A DNA stretch of 64,000 nucleotides, taken from contig NADL03000462.1 in the NCBI GenBank assembly GCA_002205965.3, forward strand, positions 753,001 through 817,000. Direction: 5' to 3'. Position 1 is the first letter of the stretch; the number at the start of each line of letters is the position of its first letter. The translations under genes and the position numbers were made by a program. This stretch comes from Kappaphycus alvarezii (lineage: Eukaryota; Rhodophyta; Florideophyceae; Gigartinales; Solieriaceae). Below the pieces are notes generated by a model. The model saw only the letters and a program-made list of their open reading frames with translations. It was not told the DNA's origin and searched no databases. Positions 44,783 to 55,448 of the stretch are shown here, piece by piece.

Positions 44783-45597
44783 ATTGTTGTGCTCTACGCC
44801 GCGGACTCCAACGATCTCCTAAAAATACTCCGGGGGATCCCAAACATTTACGATGGCGCCCGCCTCTCCACCAGCCCGCTTTCCGAACTCATCGCCGAGC
44901 TCCCCACAACCGAGTGGAAAGTTGGCACTTGCGTCGCTGCTGCGCGCGAGGTTGCAAAGCTCAAGACGTGGCCTCCGAAATAACACTGGAAAACAGGAAA
45001 GCCCTGGCGGGAGCAATCACCCGCCTCATTGACGCCGCAGCAGCAACCCTTCCGAGAGGGGATGCTTTTGTTGAAAACTTCATCGCGAAATTCTACGCGG
45101 GGTGCGAAAACCTTGCTCCCCCAAAGACTGTATTGGATACGCAGGACACCCCAGGCGCAGCACCGGAGGCAGACACTCCACCAGCGGCCCACCACTACAA
45201 CAACGACGAGACCCCGGACGGTGGAGTGGAAACACTGGAGACCACCACAGTCCATGAAGAAACCGACAGAGCCACGCCACCGGCGACAAACAAAACTACC
45301 CTGGCCCCCACACCTAAAGAACCCTCACCTGTCAACCTTAGGGTCGCAAAACCCCAGGAAACAGGTGCGGCTCACCAGCTTACGCAACAAAACCGGACGT
45401 CCCTGAAGCCCCCCCCACACACACGGGGAAGACGAACGACGCACGAAACGCACCCGTGCCCTGTCACAACGCATGAAGGAGATGCGGACGGTGAAGGTAC
45501 AACTCGACCAATCCCCCCCACTGGGAAAACGGGCGGGCAAGGCCTCTCGCCATTAGCCCCTCCCTCCTTTCCCACTTCTCCGTATCAATGCCCCTGA
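44747..45597 (+). pseudogene. Non-LTR retrotransposon copy B, first open frame region
   Basis: 44747-44983 and 44914-45597 overlap and read as one protein with a frameshift near 44970: LIAELPTTEWKVGTCVAAAREVAKLK, then ITLENRKALAGAITRLIDAAAATL, then a long Pro/Thr-rich stretch. This is placed where LINE elements carry an ORF1 or the N-terminal part of a single polyprotein. I see no RRM or zinc knuckle, so the function is not shown. It overlaps the start of the next frame by 10 bp. Confidence 0.5.
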
Positions 45598-48594
45598 TGC
45601 CTCCGACGACTTCCTCCGCACCCAACGACCAGTCCACCCCTACCACTCCTCTTCCTTCGGTGTATGATGCACTGCACAGCCCGCTAAGGCCCTCGGACAT
45701 TTTCAACCGCATTCATGGGAACTGCATTCACAGTCTTGCCATATTGCTCATTCGACTCTTTCGATCCGCAGCAAACGCACGGGACGCAAAAGCAGTGCAC
45801 ATTGCCCTCCTCCGGATACATCTTCTCCCGACCGCTGTCTTGCGACGTTTAATCCGTGGGGAAGCCGGATGGCGGTCTCAGACAAGGCAAAGCCAAGGAC
45901 TCCGAGAAAGCATCCGCCGCGCCACCGCAGGCGAATGGAATGAACTTTGGAGAGAAGCCATCCAAGCACACCAGATTAGGGAAGAGCGAACCGTCCGACG
46001 TCGCCCGCAGCAAACCCAGACAGACAACAAGCGAGACCCAAAGTTTCGCCGGGCAGCCCACCTAGCTGCAGATGCACAATACGGGCGTGCGATGCGCACC
46101 TTACATCAGTCGCACATTGCGGACGTGCGGGACCCACACGTTTTGGAACGTCTGTGAGAGTTGCACCCTGCACCGAACTCCCTTGTGACAGCCCTCGACA
46201 CGAGAGACCTCCCGCTCCCGATGGACATCACTGAGGAGGCAGTCCTACACGCCGTCCAACGCTTGAACCCAAACTCCGCGCCGGGTCCGGACAGAATGTC
46301 CCCTCGGCTCCTTCGATTCTTGGCCAACACAACGGTGAGTCCTGAAGCAGGTGTGACGGGCATCTCGGCGCTAACTGCAGTTGTGACAAGACTAGCCCAA
46401 GGGGACTTACCAGACGACACAATCCCTCTGATCTCTTCTGCGACGCTGCTGCTCATCCAACCTCGGCCAGACAAGATTCGCCCCATTGCTATTGGGACGG
46501 CCTTGCGGCGACTCGTAACAAAGGTGCTCCTACGACAAGCAATAGAAGACACGAGGGAGTACCTCGCACCCTTGCAAGTGGCCAATGGCGTGCCCAGCGG
46601 ACTGGACTCCATTGTGCACGAAGCACGGAGACTGGTTGAGCGCCAGGACGAGGAGCGTTCAATGGTCTCCGTGGATGCACACAACGCATTCAATCGGTTC
46701 TCGAGACAGCGCATGATAAATTTGCTGCCGACTAAAGTACCGTCGCTGTGTCGTTTTCTGAACATGGTATACGCCCGCAACACGCCGTCGCTGATATTGC
46801 CCGTAGCGGCCACACATGACATCCCTAGCCAAGAAGGTATGCAACAGGGGGACCCTGCAAGCATGCTGTTGTTTTCTCTTGTTGTGCATCCATTAGCAAC
46901 AGAAATTGCCCAGCAGAAACAGCTTAGTCTACATAGATGGTATGCGGACGACTGCACTCTCATCGGCACTCATACAGAGCTCGAAAAGGCAGTCGACATC
47001 CTCAGCTCCAGAGGACTTGACCATGGCTTATATCTATCACGCAAAAACCCGTCTGTTCTGGCCGCACAGACTCGGTAACTGCACATCGCCACTATTGCAC
47101 CGCTTCCCAGTTGAGAACTTTTCCACCGAAGGCATCGACCTTCTTGGGGCCCCAATCGGGTCGTCACAGTTTATGGAAGATTTTCTGAACGAGAAAATCA
47201 GAAGCTGCAAGCACACATTGTCGCTGACTGACGGTATCGGAGACGCTCGAATTCGGTTCCACCTTCACCGGGTATGTGCATCCGCTTGCAAGCTTCAACA
47301 TGTGGTGAAGCTAACTCCGCCGAGTGTGACCACTGCCACTGCACTGAGATTCTACGACGACCAACTCGAATGTTACGCAAGCTCTAACAACGTGCCGATG
47401 ACTGATGCAGTTCAACAGCAGGTATCCTTACCTCTCCGCTATGGCGGTCACGACTTTACACCTATAGCAACGCTTAATTTCGCAGCATGTGCTGCGAGCA
47501 TAATTGACGCCGAGCTGCTGCGGAGCCCTGATGACAGTGGTGACACTAAACACCGATATGCTGAAGCGGATACACTCCTCCGGGAGTTTGTCCGACGGCT
47601 CCTTGTGTCCGTCACTAATGATGGCAGTCTTCCGGAAACTTTGACAGCGGCAAGCCTCGCAGCCAAGCCCGATAGTACATACAACATTCTGTATCGAGCC
47701 TGGTGCGAGTCTGCAGCAAAGTTCTTCTGGAAGGACGACGAATGGAAGAGGTTGCCAAACCCCATATCGCATTCAGAAGCAGATATTCGGCGAAGAATTC
47801 GACATCATGCATATTTGGAAACGCAGGCAGGGGCCTTCCTCACCGCACACCCCGCTGTAGTCAAACGAACGTCCAACGAGATGTGGACAGTGATGCTACG
47901 CCGTCACCTAGGAGTTCGCGTGTTTGACGACACCGCACCGCTGCAGTACGCTGAGTGCCATAGGCCCATGGACCTCTTAGGGGACTATGCAACAGACCTT
48001 TGTGACAAAGGTCTCGGGTGGACCAACCGGCACACAGCAGTTGTGAGAGTACTTGGGAGAGAGCTGTTTAAGGCAGCAGGAGTTGGCGTCCAATATGAGG
48101 TCAAATACCTACTCCCCGGACTGAATGCGCGACCCGCAGATATTCTGGTGCACCCGCGATCCGACGCATTGAACACACCGCCTCCTCTTCCAGTGGCCTA
48201 CGACATCACCGTATCCTCGCCATTCCAGGAGTGCTATATGTCAATGGGAGCTCGAAAAGCGCGAGCCGTTGCCAACGCAGCAGACAAGCGAAGGAGGAGG
48301 GACCTAGCCACGAAAGTGGCTGCCATTTCTGGCGACATCCTGCCTGGAAGATCAAGATTAGGATGGGATTTTGTGCCGCTGGCTTTTGACTCGTTAAGAT
48401 CACCTTCTGAGACGTCTTCAAAGGTCATAGAGAAATACGCGGCAGCTGTTGCATCGCGCAGCGGATGCTCTACGGGGGGGATGAAGACACGCGTATACCA
48501 GAAACTAAGCGACGCTATTTGGTCCACAAGCGCGGCATCAGTAATATGTCGTGCCCTGCAACACGCAGAAGTTAGTCACCCTATTCAAGAGTGA
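45588..48594 (+). pseudogene. Non-LTR retrotransposon copy B, RT and endonuclease-like region
   Basis: Reverse-transcribes element RNA at a nicked target. From ATG 45588 one frame runs through a TGA at 46155-46157 and on to 47078. RT motifs are in order: LNPNSAPGPDRMSPRLLR, RPIAIGTALRRLVTKVL, MVSVDAHNAFNRFSR (first Asp), MQQGDPASMLLFSLVVHPL and RWYADDCTLIG (YADD, 46936-46968). A one-base surplus in the A5 run at 47043-47047 moves the reading to the frame ending at 48594, which continues KTRLFWP and IDLLGAPIGSS. The far C-terminus has LNARPADILV (about 48123-48152) and VAYDITVSSPF (about 48195-48227), separated as in PD-(D/E)xK restriction-like nucleases. Two lesions only, so this is a young copy. 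Confidence 0.8.
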
Positions 48595-48750
48595 GTTCGT
48601 AGCGACTAAGAGTGTTGCACATATATATTACAGTGATAAAGACAAATACAGTACTGTGCCGTCCTCAGACCCCACCCTTCTCTTGGCATGCAGCGGGGAG
48701 ATACGCCTGGAAACCTCTACAGTAGACGTATCTCCCCAGGGTGCGGCGCT

Positions 48751-48764
48751 GTACAGTACTGTAC
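48751..48764. repeat. GTACAGTACTGTAC palindrome in the left foldback arm
   Basis: Exact copy of the 14-bp palindrome, here within a mobile repeat rather than a gene upstream region. Confidence 0.6.
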
Positions 48765-49023
48765 ATACGATGCCCATTGTGGGGTGGGGTACGTACAGTA
48801 CTGTATTTAACATACAGTAATCTACATACGTACCACACGCCCCACTGCTGAGGGTACGCTGCCGCCCCGGCCGTACCGCACAAATAGAGTGTGCGGCCAA
48901 ATTGTTTCCTTTCCTTCCGACCCTCGCTTCCCTGTTCACGCTGCGCCACCCTCCCCGGAGCCTTCTCCTTCCCACTACGCACGCACCAAATTCGGGGCCT
49001 TCTCCAAATTCGGGGCCTTCTCC

Positions 49024-49466
49024 GTGAGTAGTGGGAAATAAAAGGCTCCGGGGAGGGTGGCGCAGCGTTAACAGGGAAGCGAGGGTCGGAAGGAAAGGAA
49101 ACAATTTGGCCGCACACTCTATTTGTTCGGTACGATCAGGGCGGCAGCGTATAATCAGCGGGGGGTGTCGTACATAGATTACCGTGCGTGTGGTACGTAG
49201 ATCACTGTATGTCAAGTATAGTGCTGTGCGTACCCCACAATGAGCATCGTACAGTACTGTACTGCGCCGCACCCTGAAGAGATACTTCTAGAAGTTTCCA
49301 GGCGTATCTCCCCGCTGCATGTCAAGAGAAGGGTGGGTTTGGAGACACGGCACGGTACAGTACAGTACTATAGCAGTGTGCTGTGCTACGCCCATGATAG
49401 AGGGAGGTAGGTTACGCTTGGCCTAAACAGGACAGGAAGGGATAAAGGAGAAATAAGAAGAATCAC
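49024..49466 (+). repeat. Direct repeat, left copy (right foldback arm plus terminal module)
   Basis: Matches 55876-56238 in the same orientation. Both begin GTGAGTAGTGGGAA and end in the module with GGCCTAAACAGGACAGGAAGG and GAGAAATAA. The left copy has about 75 bp extra between them. The two copies bracket the Ty3/gypsy element and the H3-tail gene. Confidence 0.85.
49249..49262. repeat. GTACAGTACTGTAC palindrome in the right foldback arm
   Basis: Exact copy of the 14-bp palindrome, the counterpart of the one in the left arm. Confidence 0.6.
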
Positions 49467-50390
49467 ATGTTTCTGCGTCCAAGGTTCGCCATGACAGACG
49501 CCAAAAAAAAGCACCCCCACCTATACTTCGATGGATCCCTTTCCTCTGACATCGGACGTTTTCTTTTCGCGTTCGAGAAAGTCGCGATAAGAGGTAAACC
49601 GGACGACGAGAAGGCCCTCCGGGTCCTTTGCCACCTGGAGGGGGCTGTATTTGACGTCTGCTATAGCGCTTTTTCACGCAACGGGTCGTTCACCGAGGAA
49701 GCGAAGAATTATGATGTTGTGAAGAAGAAGCTGCTGGCGGAATTCGGTAAGAAGGTGAGCCCGGAAGAAGTGTTTCAGGAGGCTGTGACCCCTTCAATCA
49801 AGGCTGGAGATATAGGAGGGTCCCTTGCGTGACTTGATGTCCTATACAAGAGTGTCGGCTTTATTGGCACGGCATCATTTGGGTTTCTGCGCAGAGCAGT
49901 GGCGGGGCACCCAAAGTTGGCACATTTAGTCATGTTTTTGACCTCTGCGGACTATAATGGGCTCAAGAATACGATAGAAGACTTTCAGGATTGCAAGAAA
50001 GCTTTTTTCTTCTATCACGGGGAAGCTAGGGCGCCGCCGATAGCCCCAAGGCGGATTCTGCATGGGCCTGACGCTCGTGTAGTGAAGCCGCCTCAGCTGG
50101 AAGAGAAATGGAACCAGCTAGCAGGTCAGTTTGCGGAGCTTTCCCTCTTTGTGAAAAAACAGTTAGAGAAGGCAGGACCGGCGGCAGCTGTTGAAGAAGA
50201 CTATAGTTGCAGTTTATGCGGTCAAAGGGGACATCGTGCCACTCAGTGCCCTCAGAAACCACCCAGGAACACCCGTTGCTCCTTAGAGGCCACTCGGAGG
50301 CAACGTGCTGGTCAAAGGAGCGTCAGAATGAAGGCCGACACGTCGGAATCGCATGGGCAAGTTCGGAGTCGAAGGAGGAACTCTGCATGA
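49467..50390 (+). pseudogene. Ty3/gypsy gag, one in-frame stop
   Basis: Gag builds the retrotransposon particle and packages RNA. From ATG 49467 (or 49491) the frame encodes a capsid-like helical region (SSDIGRFLFAFEKVAIRG, LCHLEGAVFDVCYSAF, KKKLLAEFGKK) to a TGA at 49830-49832. The same frame continues without other stops to 50390 and carries a CCHC zinc knuckle, CSLCGQRGHRATQC, at about 50208-50250. The TGA stands where a Trp is plausible, so it looks like a G-to-A change. A Ty3/gypsy label follows from the pol order downstream. Confidence 0.8.
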
Positions 50391-50735
50391 AAGAGAAGGG
50401 CGACATAGGGCCTGTTATAGTCGTCAAGGAGTCTCTCAAGGGCGATGCGGTGGCCGCGGTAAAGAGAAGTGCGATGGCCAAGCCCTTCCGAAACAGCGCA
50501 GAGATAACATTATGGACATCGACGTGCTGATGAATAAGGCCCCTGTCTTCCGCCCGCGGACAGTCATTATGGCCCCTCAGAAGAATAAAAGAAAGAAGAG
50601 GAAGACCAAGGAGGCATGTAGCGCCCTCCAGGACCATGTCGGTAAGTAAAATGTGGTTGCGGAGTTGGCTTCGGCCTCTACAGGAATGAACTTCGGACAG
50701 CGTCTCCGCGCTTCGTCGGACGAAGCGGGAAACAG

Positions 50736-53700
50736 TTGAAGCGTTTGGTCTCCATGACTGTCCCGGTGACTCACGCCTGCACGTCGAATCAGCCCGAGGT
50801 CCCTCGACTGTTGAAGGTTGTAGCCGTGAAGGCTTATTTGACGGAGACACATGCCTTGTTGGACACGGGTGCAGTTCCCAATTTGATGTCTCGGGACTTC
50901 GGCGAGAGGCCGGCACTCGCTCCGACAGCCACTGACCGTCAGATCACCGTCGCCGATGGAACGGCTGCTCAAGTCTTTGGGTGTGTGCAGGAGGTTCCAG
51001 TCTCTTTTTAAACTTTGGTGGTGCCCTTGGGCTTCTTGGTGGTACGAAACGCTCCGTTTGACGCAATCATCCCCAGCGCCACCCTGGAAGCCATGCAGGC
51101 AAAACTGGATTACGGTCGCCAACAAGTTTCTTTTGCAGCAGGGAAGAAGAAGGTCCTCCTGCCCCTTCTCTACGAGCCGCCGGTGGTAGACGGACCTCGC
51201 ACCGATAGCGAGGATTTTTCATCGGCGGAGGAATCTGGGAATGTGCAGTTTGCGCCTTTGTCGCCCTCGAAGTCAGGAGATAGCGACGACGGCTCGGACA
51301 TAGAACAGGAGTTCGTGTTGGTGATCTTGAATGAGGAGCCGTATGAGCCCGATCTTGAAGGCAATGATGCAGAGCTGGACTCCGACATGGAGGATGAGAA
51401 CTAGCCTCTCTGCTGGGCACCAAGGTGAAACCCCTTGAGAAGAAGTACCAAGTATCGTTGGTGAAGGCCTTAAGGGATACCGACGTGATCGCCTGTGATA
51501 TCCACCACCTGAAGCCAGCCATGGTCCCGGTCGTACACTCTTTCGATCTGATTAATGACATCCCGATCCATATGAAGGCTCACCGGATGCCGCCGAAACA
51601 CAACGTTGTCTTCATGGAGGAGGTTGGGGAGTTGCTAGAAGCTGGACTTATTACGCCTTCGAGCTCCGCTTGATCGTTTCCCGTGGCCATAGCGACAAAG
51701 AAGGACGGGAGGCCCAGGTTCTGCGTCGATTACCGACAGTTGAATAGGGTGATGAAGTCAGACCGCTGGCCACCACCGAAGATAGAGGAGCTGTTCGACG
51801 ATCTGTCTGGTTCGAAGGTCTTTACAACTCTGGATCTGTGTACCGGATATTGGCAGGTAAGGATGGCCGAAAGTTGCAAAGAGAAGACCACGTTCGTTTT
51901 TAGGTATGGAACATACAAGTTAGAGGTCATGCCGTTCGGGTTAGTGAACGCGACTGCGACGTTCCAACGAATGATGGACGAAGTTCTCCGAGATCTACCC
52001 TTCTCCATGGTGTATGCAGATGACGTGGTCATCTTCTCCCAGACAATGGAAGAACACGTAGGCCATTTACAGGGGGTGTTCAAAAGGATTCATGAGGCAA
52101 GACTGAAGCTCAAGGTGACAAAGTGCAGTGTCGCGCACTCGGAGGTCAAGTTGCATGGTCACATGATCAACTGGACGGGCATAAAGGTCGACACCGACAA
52201 GATAAGGGATATAGCGGAAGCCCTCGAACCGAGGAATGTAACCGAATTGAGGGGTTGGACTGGCAGGGTACTATCGGCGCTTCATAAGGAACTTTGCAGA
52301 TAGTTCTGCGGTGCTGCACACGGCCACATCAGTTAAGAAGGCTTTCAAGTGGACTCCAGAGATGCAGGAGGCATTCGACTACTTCAAGGAAAAGCTGACT
52401 ACGCCACCAGTGCTATCGTTCCCGGACTTCGACTCCCCTTTCATAGTGGAGACAGACGCGTCTTCGTCTGCACTCGGAGTGGTACTCTCCCAGAAGAAGG
52501 AGGACGGAAAGGTACACCCCATCCAATTCGCGTCAAGGACGATGACGGAACAGGAGCGCCGCTATTCAATGAGCCTGAGGGAGGCTCTCTCTGTCGGGTT
52601 TGCCCTTAAGAAGTTCCGAGTGTATCTCTTGTCTGACAAGACGTTTGTGGTTTATACCGACCATCAGGCCCTGCAGATAGCGTTTAAAAAGAAGGAAATT
52701 CACGGGCGGCTCGCCAGGTGGCTGGATTAAATGGCCGAGTACGATTTCGAGGTGAGTTATCGGCCTGGTGTCGCCAATGCAGCGGCTGATTATCTTTCGC
52801 GCAAGCCTACTGGCGGCCGGAAGCATGGAGAAGACAAGGCGGAGAACTTCTAAGAAGGATTAGTAGCCACAATGTGCTGGGCCGATCCCAAATTCGCGGG
52901 CTTGGAACCCCGGCTACTAAATTTGGCAAGGTTCTTAGCAGGAGAAACGGTAAAATAAACGGACAAGAAGAATAAGACTGCGATAAAGAGTAAGGCGAAG
53001 AAGTTTGTGCTCTGGAACGACACACTGTTTCGGCGGGAGAAGGAGAGGCTACGCGTCGTACCCCCGCTGGGGCAACGCGTCGAGATACTAGCAACATTTC
53101 ACAACAATATAGGACACTGGGATGTTGGATCAACGCAAGAGATTGTCAGGGATCACTCCTGGTGGCCAGGGGTGTACCGCGACATCACGGAATACGTCGC
53201 TTCATGCGATGGCTGTTAACATGCTCGCAGGCCTCCGACCTACCACACAAACCTAAGAGCTCCCGTCACGGGACTCTTCGAAACGTTTTCCATTGACTTT
53301 GCTGGGCCATTCAAGTCGTCGAAAGCTGGGAAGAGATTCGAGTCAATCGCGGTGGAACACATGACTGGTTGGCCGATTGCGTGGGCAACGATGAACTCCA
53401 CTTCGGACATTGTGATCGTCAAAGATGAGATAATATTGCCATTCGGGCCGCCGAAGAGGTTCGTGTCGGACAATGCGACGGCATTTCTGGCCGTGTTGGT
53501 CCAGAGCTTTATGAGTGAACATGGAGTGGAGTGGAAGACCGTTCTCCCTTACGCCTCAATGGCTAAAGGGAGAGCGGAAAGGATGGTAGGCACTATCAAG
53601 CACGCGATCAAAATGTATATTGTTGAGAACGGCGGGGACTGGGCGGAGGTACTCCCGAAAGTGTTGTATGGTTACCGGAGGCGCGACCATTTGACGGCCC

Positions 53701-54098
53701 CCTCTCCCTTCCAAATGCTGTACGGCATCAAGCCAAGGATTTTAGCGAGCGACGCGGTGGCCCTACTGAATGAGGCCAGCGCGACGAATAGAGTCGTGGA
53801 GACCTTGGGGGAATCGCGCCTGCGCGCCGCTGTAAAGGAAAGGTCTAATACTTTACGGGAGCCGAAGGGCCGCGTGAGGAAGTTCGCGGTAGGAGACGAA
53901 GTTCTTGTCGCCAATGGAACGGCTTTCCATAAGACTAAAAAGTGGCCGGCGTTTGAGTCGTTCTTTTACGGGCCGTGCAGAGTAACGAAGGCCATCCGCG
54001 TTACGAGCTGTTATCTTCCACTGGTCGGGCGACACGCAAGGAGATTCACGCTCGGAGGCTGGTCCGATATTACAGAAGGGCAGAAGTTTACTAGGTGA
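50736..54098 (+). pseudogene. Ty3/gypsy protease-RT-RNase H-integrase, decayed
   Basis: Domains in order: aspartic protease (ALLDTGAVPNLMSRDF, about 50857-50905); RT at 51425-52303 in another frame (RPRFCVDYRQLNRV, FTTLDLCTGYWQV, MPFGLVNATATFQ and the active site VYADDVVIF at about 52012-52035); back in the first frame after a shift near 52260, RNase H at 52311-52730 (VETDASSSALG, YTDHQALQIAF); the H2C2 zinc finger (53090-53219) and integrase core at 53230-54098 (FSIDFAGPF, FVSDNATAFLA, KGRAERMVGTIK). In-frame stops at 51008, 51671 (TGA for a likely Trp), 52728 and 53217 break it. RT-before-integrase order defines Ty3/gypsy. No chromodomain is visible at the end. Confidence 0.88.
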
Positions 54099-54368
54099 AG
54101 AACGGAGAAGCAGGTAGAAGAATGGAGAATAAAGATGGGAGGACTGTAGAAGTAGAATCGATGGAACTCATTGGGATATCGTCCACGTTCGGAGGGTGGG
54201 TCAAGTGCTAGACGAGGGTCCAGCATGGCCCCTCTCACGGGCCTCGCGCTTCTGCTTGGTCCGGTTGACTCCTTTGCGGTGACGCGGGCGCTTAGAAATG
54301 TGCCCCCAGAGGATCACCAACCTCCTTACCTCGCGAATGGAGTAACATTCTGAGCGCCAGCCGACGCA

Positions 54369-55448
54369 TTATTCCAAAGCTCCGGCGGAGAGTTCTAGGA
54401 CGTGGGACTCGGAAGGGTCTCGGAGGCGTTCCAGTCCGACGTTCACCGCAACACAGTGGTTCATACCGCTCGAACCGGCTAAGGTAGCGATGTATACTCC
54501 CGCAGGAAGGCTAAGAAGGGAGGAAACGGATGTGTTGAGAGGTAAGACCGTCTGCAGGACCAAGTCCCCCAGAGGGAGGTGCTTCTGAGCGTCGCGAAGG
54601 TCACGCACGCCACCACCAGCACAGGGATCCTGCCGATTGGTTACTGCCATAGTGCGAAAGGTCTCGAACCACTTCTGCGCCTGATCTTTATCCCCAAGCT
54701 CGGTCAGACCGTTGGCGATGGATGCGCCGATGCAAACCTCATGACTGTCCGTGAATGGTACGAGACAAGGGGGGAGGAGCAGTTGGGGCCGTGGGGCCGA
54801 CAGAGGCTCCCGAGATCGAGTAGACAACAGAACCAATTTCCTGTTCGGATGGCGTTGACACCAGGAATGGATGTACAGGACTGCTCCAATCCGATCGGAA
54901 TGACCAAGCTCGAACCTATCGGAGTCGACGTTGTGGTGATACTCTTCTTTGTAACCCTCGAAGGCCAGGGTATAGAGGAGAATTATGTGGGTCTCCCCTG
55001 TCTCCTCGTCGGTCGCTCTGTATACCTTGTCCTCATTGCACCAGCAAACGTCCAGTATCGACCACGCACTCTTCGGAACCGACGTATACAAGCAGCGGTC
55101 ATGAGTTGACTCTGTGAGGCCAAGAGAGTACGCGTCGTCAAGCATCATCTCCTGACCGTCAAATGCGCAGACAAAGGGCGCAATCTGGCGACCGAAGAGG
55201 GCGTAGAACTCATCCTCCCTCACGGAAGTCGTGTTTGGCGATATTTCGGAGTACACCCTGAAATGGAACGGAGAGCCTTCACGGAACGAGATCTTGCAGG
55301 TGTCATGGCGTCCAAGTAGGCGGGCAGCAGCCGGGCGAGTGACCTGGGACGCGGTAAGTGGGGAGATCCGTGCCGCTTTCGCGACCAGCTGACCGCGAGG
55401 GGCCGCACCTCCTGTGCTCTTGGCGGCCGTCTGTCGTGTTCGTGCCAT
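54369..55448 (-). CDS. Histone H3-tail mimic fused to a protease-like domain
   Basis: ATG 55448 opens an undamaged 359-codon frame. Residues 2-29 align without gaps to H3 residues 1-28 with 21 identities: ARTRQTAAKSTGGAAPRGQL is the first part. Kept are K9, S10, T11, K23, R2, R17, R26 and S28; changed are K4R, R8A, K14A, K18G, A21V, T22A and K27I. The histone fold is absent. Residues 50-225 match nothing I know. Residues 230-359 resemble a papain-like or C39-like peptidase core: EVCIGASIANGLTELGD (Cys239), GMNHCVAVNV (His331) and RLRDPSES (Asp344), in the right order. The gene is convergent with the Ty3/gypsy pol (270 bp apart) and its upstream side enters the shared direct repeat. Its intact frame beside decayed pol suggests selection or recent arrival. 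H3 tail resemblance is certain; roles are inference. Confidence 0.85.
   Translation of the reverse strand: MARTRQTAAKSTGGAAPRGQLVAKAARISPLTASQVTRPAAARLLGRHDTCKISFREGSPFHFRVYSEISPNTTSVREDEFYALFGRQIAPFVCAFDGQEMMLDDAYSLGLTESTHDRCLYTSVPKSAWSILDVCWCNEDKVYRATDEETGETHIILLYTLAFEGYKEEYHHNVDSDRFELGHSDRIGAVLYIHSWCQRHPNRKLVLLSTRSREPLSAPRPQLLLPPCLVPFTDSHEVCIGASIANGLTELGDKDQAQKWFETFRTMAVTNRQDPCAGGGVRDLRDAQKHLPLGDLVLQTVLPLNTSVSSLLSLPAGVYIATLAGSSGMNHCVAVNVGLERLRDPSESHVLELSAGALE

Larger units (their letters stand above)
48645..49370. repeat. 726-bp foldback palindrome
   Basis: The left arm (48645-48982) is matched in inverse by the right arm (49024-49370) over nearly its whole length with scattered differences. 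The loop (48983-49023) holds two perfect copies of an 18-bp unit (48988-49005 and 49006-49023). Each arm carries one exact GTACAGTACTGTAC (48751-48764 and 49249-49262) and related half-motifs. There is no coding frame. This is a foldback-type MITE or two element ends joined head to head. Confidence 0.88.

Noticed and set aside
46106-46969. 287-codon frame antisense to the non-LTR RT
   Set aside because: The sense strand carries ordered RT motifs including YADD; the antisense frame is a by-product of codon usage.
54369-55448. Reading the minus-strand gene as an ordinary histone H3 or a CENP-A-type variant
   Set aside because: After residue 29 there is no N-helix, no histone-fold helices and no H3 C-terminus; the length is 359 rather than about 136 residues.
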